From contig NADL03000769.1 in the NCBI GenBank assembly GCA_002205965.3, positions 62,001 to 126,000 on the forward strand: a stretch of 64,000 bases of DNA, read 5' to 3'. Origin of the DNA: Kappaphycus alvarezii. Its lineage: Eukaryota; Rhodophyta; Florideophyceae; Gigartinales; Solieriaceae. Shown piece after piece: positions 33,887-45,400 of this stretch (the stretch's first letter is position 1; each line of letters starts with the position of its first letter). A model generated the notes under the pieces. The model was not told where the DNA came from, ran no database searches, and saw only the letters and a list, made by a program, of their open reading frames with translations. Position numbers and translations under genes: made by a program.

Positions 33887-35554
33887 TTACGGCGATGACG
33901 AAGAGGAAGCTGGCAAAATACCTGGCGTAGATGTAGACATCACAGATCCAAGCCGCCTATTCTGCTCCGAGGGACTGGCACCAGTAAGTAGCTCAGCTAT
34001 CGGAGAAAAAGCACCACTAGCGGAATTTTCTGAGTCAAAATGTGAGTCAGCTGGGGGCGGTGAGGCTGTTTCTTCTGTAATCCCTTGTGTAAACGGTTGG
34101 TCGGGAACGAGCGAGGACCTTAGCTGCTGCATGAATCCGGTAACTGAGTTTGAATCTGGACGCCATATTGGAGTAGAGCCTCGCTTTTCATCTGGTCTCC
34201 TGTCGCGACGCACTCTTTGTTCTGATTCCTGTTGGGTTGTTACTTGGTTCAACAAACCAGTTGGTCTCTTGAGCACTGCTCCCGAATCAGGATCATCACC
34301 AACAGTAGGGGGCCCGGTCGGTGTTACGCTCGGGCGGCGGTCTGAGTCTATCACGGGTGTTGATGAAAACTCGCCAGATATGTCACCAGATTCCCTATCT
34401 GTTCGGGATTGAGAAGGGGGCTCCAGATTCGCCATGTCAGTCACTTCTCGTGGTGGCTTACTCTGGATTGCTGCAGTCCCTTGCGGACTAGGTGTAACGG
34501 GTGATTTCTCTTCCTCTGTCAGTTTTCCAACTTGAAGTCCTTCACTCGTGAAGACGAGCACGCCGGAATTTTCGCCAATGGAAAAGACAACCTCATGACT
34601 CCGTTTCTCAGGAACAATTTTCTGCGGGGATGGTGAGGGTGATAGCAAATTTGGGGCGACATCAGAGGCGGAAAATATAGGACTAGAAGTTGAGGAGCCC
34701 CCATCCAAAGTTGTCGACCGCAGTCTTCCGGACGAGTCCTTAACTGTCTCGGATGGTGCGGGCTTTGGCGAAGCGGATGGAGCAGGTTTCGGGGACTTTG
34801 TTGCAGCCGCTCGTGTGTCAGTTTGGGCAGATGTATTAGAGCTTTCGTCAGCAATATCTCCATCCGTCATCGATTTGCTGCCACTATCAAGATCTGGACG
34901 CCCGGCTGGTTTTGGTGTGGAATCCTCCTGTTTACTCTGTGGTTTTCGCAGTTTAGTCGATGGAGGTCTTGAGTCGCTCTCGTTTGCGTGGCACCGGGAT
35001 GCTCCATCTTCACAGCACGCGTCAACACCGCTGCTCTTCAGTCCGATCAGTGCTCCTACGCTTATTGCACGGAATATATTGGCGCAGATCTCCGGACAAC
35101 ATTTAGCCTCCGATGATGACGTAGAGCACCACGATTCATATCGGGTTGAGCATGATGTGCAAACACAACCCTTTGCACCAGAGTCTTCAATCTCGTCTCG
35201 GTTGAATGTAGGCTGCCATTCGTCTTCTTTTTTTCTAGCAGTCCCCTCTATCACAGAATTGTCATAAGTGGCCAATAACTGCGCTAAGATGTGTCCAAAC
35301 TCGGAAAAATCACCAGACAAGAAGCAAACCATCCCAGCGGCGGAGAAAGCCCTCTCCCTAAGGATTGCAAACAGTTCGGCCGCATCTGTTGGTCCTAATT
35401 CGACAGCAACTAGTTGTTGTGCTTTCTCCAACGCATCCCGTACATCACTTAGCGGTGCGCATCCTGCTGGTTGGTTCTGTCCGGTGACTTGACCGAATAG
35501 CCCTCCGAAGAGGAAAATCGAAGCAAGAATCAAGAGACTAGGTGATTGCGGCAT
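33887..35554 (-). CDS. Secreted Cys-rich protein with long Ser/Pro-rich tail (unknown)
   Basis: 555 codons, the only long intact frame of the island. Residues 1-25 form a signal peptide (LLILASIFLFGGLFGQVTG core), with cleavage likely near VTGQ. Residues about 30-195 form a Cys-rich domain: single Cys in GCAPL and GMVCFL, then the cluster GCVCTSC, WCSTSSSEAKCCPEIC and DACCEDGASRC. A helix-like ALEKAQQLVAVEL is near its start. Residues 195-555 are low complexity, rich in Ser, Pro, Thr, Lys and Asp, with KPAPSASPKPAPSE as a small internal repeat, suggesting a cell-wall or matrix protein with a glycosylated stalk. I do not recognise the Cys pattern. A 206-codon antisense frame (33792-34412) is probably a shadow. 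Confidence 0.72.
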   Translation of the reverse strand: MPQSPSLLILASIFLFGGLFGQVTGQNQPAGCAPLSDVRDALEKAQQLVAVELGPTDAAELFAILRERAFSAAGMVCFLSGDFSEFGHILAQLLATYDNSVIEGTARKKEDEWQPTFNRDEIEDSGAKGCVCTSCSTRYESWCSTSSSEAKCCPEICANIFRAISVGALIGLKSSGVDACCEDGASRCHANESDSRPPSTKLRKPQSKQEDSTPKPAGRPDLDSGSKSMTDGDIADESSNTSAQTDTRAAATKSPKPAPSASPKPAPSETVKDSSGRLRSTTLDGGSSTSSPIFSASDVAPNLLSPSPSPQKIVPEKRSHEVVFSIGENSGVLVFTSEGLQVGKLTEEEKSPVTPSPQGTAAIQSKPPREVTDMANLEPPSQSRTDRESGDISGEFSSTPVIDSDRRPSVTPTGPPTVGDDPDSGAVLKRPTGLLNQVTTQQESEQRVRRDRRPDEKRGSTPIWRPDSNSVTGFMQQLRSSLVPDQPFTQGITEETASPPPADSHFDSENSASGAFSPIAELLTGASPSEQNRRLGSVMSTSTPGILPASSSSSP

Positions 35555-35915
35555 GACTTCCTGTGCTCGTTCTACTTTCCTGGATCAAAGTCAGAGTGCT
35601 TTCAGAGTTTGACTGGTGCGGTAGTCTTGCTGCAGGTGGCGGGCGTGTGCAATGCTGTTGAAATGAGCTTTGCATTTGGAGATGATCTTCAGTCAGAGTG
35701 TTGAGTAGAGTTTTCAGCAGGAAGAAACAAATTGTAACGTAGTAAGGTTCAAGTGATAAACGGGAGAGCGCTGATGGTACATAATATTCGACAATGATCC
35801 CATGAAGCAACTCCGCGCCATGAGGCCCGAGAATCGCTTTAACCCGATGGGACCACTGCATAAAATTGGATCGTGGTGTAGGTAGTGATGATCAAAATGA
35901 TTTGCCCAAAGGTCT
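35555..35915. other. Upstream region of the secreted-protein gene
   Basis: Short spacer holding the presumed promoter of the minus-strand gene. A 107-codon minus frame (35538-35861) overlaps the gene start and has no domain; it is taken as chance. Confidence 0.35.
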
Positions 35916-35989
35916 GGGCAAAGTACGGAGTATTCGCAGGGCCAGCCCTGCGAAAAGGGCCAACCCTGCGAATACTCCGTATTTTGCGC
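35916..35989. repeat. Long hairpin (26-bp arms, 22-nt loop)
   Basis: The core arms TACGGAGTATTCGCAGGG (35924-35941) and its exact reverse complement (35964-35981) extend outward to 26 bp with two mismatches (GGGCAAAG and TTTTGCGC sides). The loop contains a further CCCTGCGAA copy and GGGCCA. It lies about 360 bp upstream of the secreted-protein gene. Candidates: foldback element, small-RNA precursor, or cruciform. Confidence 0.85.
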
Positions 35990-37366
35990 AACATTTAATC
36001 CCCTGCAACGGTTGCGGCTAAAACACTATGTACCTCTCATCGTAAAGGGGCAAGGAAAAGGATACAACATTTGCTATACTCCAAGTCAGCTGTGAAGCTG
36101 TCTTCGTGTCGGCAATAAAAAGCCCCCCTTACCCCTGGGAGTGTTCACTGCAGTTGTCGAATGCGCCCGTCCTGTCGCTTCTCTGAAATGACTGGCGATC
36201 ATCTAATAGTGTCGTTGCCCATTATTGATGGCGTGAGAAGCGCATGGAGCGTATGTGTTTGGAGAGGCGGGGAATAAGGGTTGGCCCGACGAAGGTATGT
36301 ACAAATCGAGCTTTCCTCTACCTACACGACTGCTTTTTGCATCCATTGTCCCACCATCGCGAAAGGACACGTACCATTGCTATTTGATGTTAAGCTGTGC
36401 CCAATTAGTCAGGCTAATCGGCATAACATATGCTCGCCCTGCGTTTTAATACGCGACTATATGCAATGCAATGCTACATTGATAAACGCAAAAATCGGGC
36501 AAGCCTTCATATCGATTCTCCTCAAGATTTGTTCCGAGTTCCCACTTTTTGCTATTGCAAAGTGACGCGTAGCACAGATTCAAGTGGCATCAAGACGGCC
36601 GTTTGGAGACTCTCCCCTCTCCACCTCCCCCTGGCCAGCTACCTTCCCCACGTCAGTTGCTGCGGACGGGGACTTGAACGAACGCGCTATGGGGAAGTTC
36701 TATTTGCCTGAATATCGGACGGGAGTCGTGTGCAGCGCCCCGGGTATTGTTATATGGACCGCGTTGAACTCGCCCACCGCGAGATGGAATCAGACACATC
36801 TAAGCGGCACTGGAAGGTAATACAAGGAACCATATTACTTTCGATAATAAAGGTGAAGGGGCTACGTCCCACTTTGTTTCTCTATTTGATATACTAAGGT
36901 TCTACTCGAGTCCGTTTATTTGTATCATTCCCTTTATTCGCAGCAACCTTTGTCGTCATGATGACAGTTCCAGTCGCCGACTGAAGGCATCACAAAAGCA
37001 TCAGAGCTCAAATCAGAATATGTGTCACAATTATAATGCTGTAGTACTTGCTGGCCCATCATTACGAGCCCGAGCATCTTTGCCCTGCTTAGAGTAAACA
37101 CAGATCCCAACTTCAGTCGAGGTGATAGCAGTGATATTTTGCAAGAATTTGGACTAATTCTGACCGACTAAACCCTTACGAGTTCCACTCAAGATTGTTG
37201 CTGTCTTCAAGTTTACCGTCAGTGTATGTTACTGAGTAGGTAGGACGGAATGTGGCGGTTCCGTGTCTCGATGAGTTGTTGTCCAGCTCGCCCAAGTTCT
37301 CCCTGATTTGCCATACCTCTCCTGCTGTTGTAGATCACATGACATCTCCTCTTGCGTTACAAATGG
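35990..37366. other. Spacer left of the MAP kinase gene
   Basis: About 1.4 kb. Small overlapping frames at 36255-36820 (the largest 94 codons) have no recognised domain. The part 36580-36820 is GC-rich and could be an exon-like or promoter stretch, but I cannot support a gene. Confidence 0.4.
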
Positions 37367-38748
37367 TTAGATACAGGAGTTCTTAGCACATGCTTTGTTT
37401 CCTTTTTTCCGAGCTTCACGCTTCGCCCTGTAACTGCCACTAAACAATCGAAATTTTCCTTCCGGCATGGAGGTAGTCTTGCGTTGCAAAGTGCCCTTCT
37501 CTACATTTCGCATTGCGGTTGCGAAAACATCTGCCTGGCTCGGCGGATCAAGCATACATGTGCGGTCGAAACTGTGAAAAAACTGCTTTGACTGCGCAGG
37601 ATGGTACCGCAAAATCTCTTCCAAGAACAGTTCACGCAGCGCATCCTGCCTAGGCATTGTGTGTTCAAAATGGAATTCATGCTGTGGCACCGGGCTCCCG
37701 ATGGGTCCCATTATTTGGGAGTCAACCGAGAGATCTTTGAAGTAGGGATGAGAAAGTGCCTGGAAAGCTGTTGGTCGCTCGGCGGGATCAAACTTTAGCA
37801 TCCACTCTAGAAGGGAGCACGCTTCTGGTTCTGCATGCGGAAATAGATCGGAAAAGGGTTGGCATTGGCGTTTCGGTAGCTCATGGAAATAGCGGCGCAA
37901 TTGGGCAGATTGGACTTTGGACAAAGCCTCCTCTGACGGAGAGCCAAGAATAGACGTTATGAGCAAAAGTTGATGATAAGCGTCCCTTCCAGGAAAAAGC
38001 GGCTTTCCACGGCCTAACATCTCCGCGAATATGCACCCGGCGGACCAGATATCGATTGCAGCCGAGTACTTTGTGTACAAGGTCATGATAAGCTCAGGAG
38101 CTCGATACCACCTTGTTGCAACATAGTCAGTCCAGTAGACCATGTCTTCCTTACCACTGAAAGCTGCGCGTGCGAGGCCAAAATCGCAGATGCGCAACGA
38201 GCACTGATCATCGATGAGAATGTTATTTGGCTTGAGGTCTCGATGAAAGACGCCAGAGGAATGCATAAAGGAAACTCCGCGGAGCAGCTGAAACATAAAG
38301 TATTGGATATGTAGCTGAGTCAAACCGGTTGCACTTTTCAGGACTCGGCTCAGGTCGCTTTCCATCAACTCAAACACCAAGAAGACGTCCTCAAAGTCGC
38401 GCGAGCTGCTGGGCATAAGAATTCCCTTGAGCTCCACAATGTTCTCATGTCCTCGCAGCAACCTCAAAAACTTGAGCTCTCGAAGTAAGCGAATACTAAC
38501 GGGACATGCTCAAAGCCACGACTGACCCGTTTCACAGCCACCAGCTCCCCAGTTTCATTATCACGGGCGCTACATACAACACCACTGGCACCCTCGCCAA
38601 TAATTTGCTGTGCAGTGTACTTGTTGTGTAGCAGCGGGACCTGAAAAAAGGTATTGCGTAGGTGGCGCAACTTTTTCAGGCGCTCTTCTCGTTCACGCCT
38701 GCGAATGAGGCAATCCTTTTCCTTATCTCTTTGCAGCGCGGCCTGCAT
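37367..38748 (-). CDS. MAP kinase with TDY activation motif, one frameshift
   Basis: Ser/Thr kinase of the MAPK family, about 460 codons. N-terminus is a basic, charged stretch (RDKEKDCLIRRREREERLKKL), then glycine loop IGEGASGVV near residue 53, Lys in VAVKRV, catalytic loop HRDLKPNN near 169, DFGLA near 188, activation loop YWTDYVATRWYRAPE with TDY, and DIWSAGCIFAEML. A C-terminal extension of about 110 residues ends in a basic tail (SYRAKREARKKGNKAC). TDY replaces the TEY of most ERKs; TDY MAPKs are known from plants and algae. The frame is lost at 38501 (one base missing in a G run, C run in the gene) between the Lys and the alpha-C helix RLLRELKFLRLL. Confidence 0.88.
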
Positions 38749-39790
38749 CTGATTTTGGTGTTGATGGTGACCCTACCAGAGGTCTTCAACTCGATTATGG
38801 ATGTAGCAGCGAGGGAAATGTCCCGGCCCAGTCCTGAGGACCGGCTATGTCGATCACAGAGCGAAAACTAGGTTGCCTTGACCGTCTCCTCCGCAACGCG
38901 TTACTTTTCGTTGACTCGCGGCCCCTGGTAAGGCCTCAGTGTAGTTAGGAAGGATCGCAATGGAGTGCTAGCGTTTTCGAGATTTTAGCACATCACATTC
39001 AAGTTTGAAAATCTATCACCGATTGTCATTTTCGTTCGTCAACTTGCGGCGTTGGTCAGCAAAATGACATTTTGTCATCGGTACGCACAATTTGCCGCCG
39101 GCGGATAGATTATCAATGATAAGACGAAAATGAACAGTGCGGTGTGTACGGTATCTTACTGCCATGTGTTGCGACCTGGAAGTCCTCATGGCCAGCCAAT
39201 CCTCCTTTGCCCGTAAATCCTCTCGTTTCAAGGTTTAGGTGTTTTATTCTTGGAATATATCCTCTATGTAGTGTATTTTGGAAGGCTGAAATTCGATCTG
39301 TAAAGCTCAAGTCCAGTGAGGTGAGGTGTGATGGAATGTTATAGTTTCGTGTTCAAAATGGTAACTACCATCGAGAGTTGCTTGAGATTCCTGCGGCCGC
39401 TACTCTGCGGTTAGGGGGCCCACAAATATTCGCTGCAAGGAAGTGAATATTGTAGACCCTGTATCAGTTGTAGACACACAAGATGTATATAAAACACAGC
39501 GATAACTATCGATTATAGGCTTTCAACTTTATTTCTTCTCAAGACGCAAGATTGATTTCTGGGTAAAATTACTGCAGACAACAACCGTCGTTACAATTGA
39601 TGGTGATCTATGCCAAAGACTTCATCCCACTCTCTGCTAATAGATCGAATAAATGTTGAGCATCCTCGTAGTACACCTTTCAGATATATTGGGGGAAATG
39701 GGGGTGCTTTACTGAGTAGAGATGTAGAACGGCTGTTTTCCAAAGACTAGAGGGCAGGTCTCTTTGTATTAGAGAGTATATATGTGTCCG
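38749..39790. other. Spacer between MAPK and LINE remnant
   Basis: About 1 kb, turning AT-rich after 38950, where the gene island ends. Contains a TATATAAAA at 39484. No gene seen; the two small frames (39016-39344) overlap on opposite strands. Confidence 0.4.
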
Positions 39791-39799
39791 TCTATTTCT

Positions 39800-41282
39800 G
39801 CGGATTCCGTCTAACTGTGCTGCCGAAGCCAAACGGGGGATTCCGTCCTATCGGTGTTAGGCTTCTCTACCGACGCCTAATTTCTAGGCTCGCGGCTCAC
39901 AAAGCCACCCCGCGCTCCGCTCCTACCTTCTGCCCCATCAGGTCGGGGTAGGCGTCAAGAACGGCACCGATGCAATAACTCATCCTGTGCGTCGTTTTTC
40001 TCAGAGATCCGAGTTCTACGACCACGTGTTGATCCAGATTGACGCTCGCAACGCTTTCAATTGCATTCCCCGCCAGCGCATTCTGGAAACCGTACAAATG
40101 CATGCCCCAGGCCTCGCACGGTGGGTACACTCTTGTTACGATGCTCCTACAGAGCTTGTTTTCGGACCCTGCTATGTCCGTAGTTCAGAGGGCACTCAGC
40201 AAGGTGATCCCCTCGGTCCCTTGCTCTTTGCTATCGTTACAGGAGAAGTTCTCACCTACCCTGAATACTTGGTACGCAGATGACGGAAACATTTTCCTTC
40301 CTCGGCCCCAAGCCGCTGCCGCCATCCGCTTCATCCAGCTTGAAGGAGGTCCACTCGGGTTCAAGCTCAACCTTGCCAAAACCCAAGTTTACGGCTTCTC
40401 CCCTTCAAACCCCTTTTTTACTTCCCTGCCCCTTTTCGACCCCCCGGTTTCATCGTGTTGGGATCTCCAATTGGGTCGGACTCTTCTGTTTCCCAAAATT
40501 TCGCAGGCCGCCAAACCGCCGTTGACCGTATCTTCCGCTCCCTTCCAGACTTGGATGATATTCAATTGGCTTTCCACTTACACCGCTTCTGTGCGAACGT
40601 CTCCAAGGTCATGAACTTGCTACGTACGTTTCCCTCCACTCAATCTGTGGTACTCACCGCCAGCTTCGATCAGAAGCAGAAGGAAGCGTTCCACCAATTG
40701 CAATTACCCTGCCCGGATCGAGCCTGGCCCCAGGCCTCTCTCCCCTTCTCAATGGGCGGTCTAGATCTCCTGCAAACTTCTGACATTACCGAGGGCTGCT
40801 TACGCAGCATCTGTAATTGATTCTTTTGGACTTATCTCCTACCTGCTGACTCTTTCCCACGACCGCCACCTGGAAGAGATCCCTCGGTCTTCCATCTCGC
40901 TCTTATCCTCCGCCACCCGCAGCAGTCTTCGTCGCTTAGAGCTACGGCACTTTTCGATCGTTGTTCATCGCCGGTCCCCGGTGAAAGGCTTCAGTCTGCG
41001 TCCACAACTGAACTCACGCTATCGAAGTCTGATAGGTCGTTCTTGTCCGCAGCAGCGCCCGACCGAGCACGGCCCCTCTCCGTGCGCACATATTCCTCCT
41101 CCTCTGTTTTCTCTTCGCTTCCTCACCCCCACCGCGGTACGTGCATGTCCTCTCTGCGTGGAAAGTCGCTCTGGATCTCCGTCTCGGCATCGCGCTATTC
41201 CCTGGATCTACTCGCTGTGCGGTCTGCTCCCGGCCCTCGGCCGACATCGCACCCGTCTTAGATCCAAGACGCCAACACGCGT
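39800..41282 (+). pseudogene. LINE-like reverse transcriptase
   Basis: Starts at LPKPNGGFRPIGV, then RLISRLAAHKA, the palm start QIDARNAFNCIPRQRIL, EGTQQGDPLGPLLFAI, the catalytic box NTWYADDGNIF (about 40270) and GFKLNLAKTQVYGF. The thumb part LGSPIGSD ... NLLRTFPST follows, then SLPFSMGGLDLL. The end, LRLGIALFPGSTRCAVCSR (about 41190), precedes HAL where the insertion lies. At least five frame changes or stops (39910-40290, 40280, 40455, 40820). Confidence 0.8.
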
Positions 41283-41955
41283 TGTGATAGGGGTAGATCG
41301 TCGGGAGAAGAGATACCCAGAACGAATTACCCCAAGAAGGAGGTGTTGCAAGCGACAGAAGTGCTACCATGGTATATTTGAGCGAACAAAAAGGAGTGGG
41401 TAAGGACTGAGGGGGCTATAAGCAAGTATAAAAGGGGCAGGTCTACCACTGATGCTCTGTGACCAGCGTAAGAAAAATGGTTCTTAGGTTTGAAGTTGAT
41501 TCTCAACTTCCTACTACTCGGAACTTGGCTTGAATTTGTCTGTCAACTTACTTGAACTCCACAAGAGGAAGAAGTTTACTCGGCTTTATAGACTTTTAGC
41601 TACTCCTAAAGTCTCAAACAACTAAAGTACATTCAAGGGAATTGTGTGAACCAGAGAGACTATTAGAAGATATTTCCACAAGATAAATATCTAGGTGCCA
41701 TACCCATGCCCGCCACCCATCGGTAAGGGGTGGGAATTAGTGTGGCAATTATATAGACCTTTCAGAGTCACTCTTAGTATCACCCAGGACTTGGACGGTT
41801 ACTGATATCTATTAATGACAGCGTGTCTTGAAAAAAAAATCAACCCATGAATTTGCCACACTCATCCAAATTGAAAGTATCTTACAAATTACGATACTGT
41901 ATCCTAATTTGGTCCTCTACTAGAATTTTTTCTCGGGGTGCAAATATAGTGCACA
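41283..41955. mobile_element. 0.67 kb insertion in the LINE, LTR-like
   Basis: Starts TGTGATAGGGG and contains GTATAAAAGGGGC (about 41430), a promoter-like TATA box, followed by leader-like sequence. Flanked by the two halves of a conserved LINE domain (HAL left, CKYENGITRRHHVL right). The exact right border and a target duplication could not be fixed. A solo LTR of an unknown family is my best guess. Confidence 0.45.
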
Positions 41956-42405
41956 TCAGGACCTGCAAATACGAAAACGGAATTACTCGTCGACATCACG
42001 TCCTCCGCAACGTTCTTGCCCGCTTCTGTAAGGAAGTTGGGATCGTTTCCCTCGTCGAGCATCTGCCACTTTACCAGGTTTCCAACTTGTCTGGGGATTC
42101 GGAGTCCCCCGCGCTACGAATGGACATTTACATTGCCGCTGCTTAAGGGCTTCAAAGTACCGATATCACCGTCGACGTTACTGTTGCTCGCCCCTCCGCC
42201 CGCCGCCACATATCGCCAAGTACGGCTACCATAGGCGCTGCAGCGACACTCGCAGAGCGCGAGAAACATCGTTATTACGGCACGTACTGCGATTAAAATG
42301 ATATACTCTCCCCCGTCGGGATTGATATCTATGGCGCCTTCCGCGACGACGAGAAGGGTTTTTTCCGCCGCTTTGCTCCCTTCGCTGCTTTCTACTCTCC
42401 ATTAT
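41956..42405 (+). pseudogene. LINE-like C-terminal domain
   Basis: GITRRHHVLRNVLARFCKE, then LRMDIYIAAA, then DVTVARPSARRH, GAAATLAEREKHRYYGTYC and VGIDIYGAFRDDEKGFFRRF in successive frames. This is the conserved tail (restriction-like or C-terminal region) seen in related RT proteins of algae and protists. It completes the reverse transcriptase left of the insertion. Confidence 0.7.
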
Positions 42406-45400
42406 AAATAGTTTCAGATACTCTGTCACACTGTACTGTATCAAACTCAGTTACTGAAGAAAATAGAATGCTTTACTGAACGCTAATGCGTCCAAGTTTC
42501 TCCTCATGTTCAAAATGTACTACAGCGATGAGTGTACTTGAAAGGGCACGATATAAGAGGTTAACTGCGTTCGCTAGACTACACGCATCTTTGGCCAAAG
42601 AGTACCCAGTGAATTCAAACTGAAGGTATTCCACGTTGTGTCTTCCAGATCTGGAGTGTTCTGGGGCCGGGGGTATAAGTTTCGATATCTCCTCATGGAC
42701 ACTTTGGAAGGCTTCACTTACGGTTCAGTACAGTCTAAAGACCTGGCTGACGATCAGACTTCGCGGAGTTACGCGACTAGGCGGTTATAGGATTCGTGTA
42801 AAACTTTGATGGCCCAATGGAAGTCTTGGAACCGTCCTCCACGTTTTGGTTGTGGAAGCGAAAAAAGTTGCAGTGATCTGGGTACTTGAGGCGGCCGTCG
42901 GCCAAAGGATAATCTTCGCAAGGGTAGTTATATTACGCGAGGACACATTCTAACAATAGTCTCAAGCCCCGAGAGTCTTTTTGCTTTGGTCCCTGAATCT
43001 ATGATATATATAATGGGGATTTTGTCCTCAGATAGGTGGCTTGAGCCCGTGGAGCTACCACTATATACATGGTGATCATATTTAACACTTGTAGATCGTG
43101 AGTTCTCTATAGATAAATGTGAATAAATGCACCCTAAGGCGATAAAGGGCTCTCCTTCGGAACATACAGTGAACGCCACCGTTTTGAGGAATATTTTCAG
43201 ACTCATAAAAAACTATAATGGTCACTTTAGTGGTTGGAAAGCTTAGTAAACTGCGTAGTAAAATTGAAATAGAGAGCATAGATGGACCCGAGAGTAGTTA
43301 AGACGGACGCTCTGCTGTGGTGAGATCTCTGAGAGCTATAAAAAGGGAGGTAGCTGACTCATAATCAAGAAGGCGCTCCGTCAATACGCGATGGATATCA
43401 TTTCACAGATTACCACATTTTCTGAACGGAATCATGCTCCGATTTGGAAATAGTCAGTTTGAATTCCTCCCTTTTTGTATATTTTTTGTTCGGTTACTTT
43501 CCTTGTAATTGCTTGTAATTTTCTTGTACTTTATTTGTTTTGGAGTGTCTTTTGCTTGTTTTTAGTACACACGTGCCTTATGAACTGTTTCTTGGGGTAT
43601 TTTTCAAGTTTTAATGCGCGGTACTATTCAGTTTTATCTCTTTTTTGATTTTTCAAATTTGAGTCAAAGGATGTTTTTTGAAATCTCAGTTGAAACTTAT
43701 ATATACTAGATCCAGTAGCGAAGACATGCTTACACTAGTGACTGACTTCTAGCTGGGCCTTATGGGCCTTTGCACTAAGATGGAGCTGCAAGTGCGATTT
43801 GCTCTCAAAGGTCTTCGAGGAGTGCTTTCAGACTGTCGCATTTTCTTTAGGACTCGACGTCTCAAGTATCTGTGGCTGGAGCGATAGTACGAAAACGACT
43901 TCAGGCTTTTCCACGTAACGTTGCAAAACTTGAAGTGCTTTTTCACCCTAAGCCCTCACAATAAAGGTTTCTTGATAACCCCAGCCTGGTCGACAAGACG
44001 GATGTTCATCTTGCGGCGGTCTGAAATTGGTAGAAAACCCTTAATTACGAGCAACACCAGTTTGAATCCGGTCGGTGGAATACGAGGCACACGCGAAACA
44101 CGAGTTGGCTCCTGATTGGCATTTGGAAACATATTCAAATTGGGGCTCCCCGCGTTCCACTTGTCATTTTATCAGTAGTACTATCTTTCCCGCTGCAACA
44201 CTCTTGTTTGTTACCGAAATTGCTTCATTCTCATAGGCTAGAGATTTCCGATGTGTCGAAATACTGTTGGAAGTGGGGAACTTCCGAGTTCCAATTGGAA
44301 ACGTCCGATTGGTCACTAGGGAATCTACTGCAGTCTGTTCGGTCAAAATAAGTTCAGGTAGTACCGTAAGAGGGGTGATTTAATTCAGGGATTCGTTCGG
44401 GAATGTGTCAATCGCCTTCACGCAATTGCTGGTTTTGACCGCACGTAATCAGTTGCAGTGGGAGCTACCGGACAGCTGAAAGCTGAATACTTGAGTGGGT
44501 TTCTAGACGAAAGTACTGCTGGACCAGGCATTTAGCGGAGAAACGCGGCGCTTTCCGGTTGAAATTCGCGTGCTCGCCCGGCAGAGGCACTTAGGTTGGG
44601 GGCAGGTATGAAAAAGTAGGATTTCACTTTTGTCGATTTGTTCTGCCACTTTGAGATTGCTTAACCTTCAAGCTCAGGGATTTTTTCTACCTGCCACAGG
44701 AGATAACGTAATTGAACATCTCCGTATTGTAAAGGCGCGAAATATCTCCATAATTTGGAAAATTTCGCGCCACTACGACTACATCAGCCCCGGAACATCA
44801 CGTCTCCTGCGATAATTTGGAACCATTCCTGCAACATTAATGTAACGAGTAAAAGTCTTTATTTGGTGGAACTAATAAAACTTAGGCTACGAAAAAAAGT
44901 CTTAAATGTTCGGGCACTACCAAGTGTTCAGAGAATAAAAGAGGTAATCGTATAGTTAAAATTTGCAGACTTACACGTAGCTCTAGGTAACGCTATGAAC
45001 CATAATAGATAGGATTGCTCTCACCGGATAGTGCAGGAAATTAATTTAGAAAAACATGAAACCTCGAGTTAACACAAAATTTCGTGAATTTCAAGGGGGA
45101 AACCGCCGAATGGCGCTTGCGGGCGACTCTGAAAATAACAAAAGTGTTTTCGCTAGCTAGATCTAGTTTGAAGATAGATTAACTGGTTGTTCCCTAAATC
45201 CCTCCGACTCCGAAAGTCGAACTATTTGTACAAAATACTGGCACCATAATCTAGCTCTAACATGCGTGGGAAATTGTTTCTAATGAAATAAAGATCTGCC
45301 TAATATCTATTGGACTGCTGTCCTCGTATGAGGGAAAATTTTTAAGAACAATTGTTTGAAATAAAAAATTATTTTAGCCGCCTTCGTCCATTCCCACATG

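Larger units (their letters stand above)
39791..42405 (+). mobile_element. Non-LTR (LINE-like) retroelement, split by an insertion
   Basis: A GC-rich block in AT-rich surroundings. Reverse transcriptase and C-terminal domains are in order but in several frames, with a 0.67 kb foreign piece at about 41283-41955. No endonuclease or poly(A) tail identified. Related to, but different from, the RT fragment inside the chromovirus at 57.5-58.2 kb. Confidence 0.75.

Noticed and set aside
33792-34412. 206-codon plus-strand frame opposite the secreted-protein gene
   Set aside because: It mirrors the Ser/Pro-rich codons of the minus-strand gene, has no domain and overlaps it completely; a shadow frame is more likely.
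36255-36820. Cluster of overlapping plus frames before the MAPK gene
   Set aside because: Four overlapping frames of 64-94 codons in different phases, none with a domain or codon pattern; not supportable as a gene.
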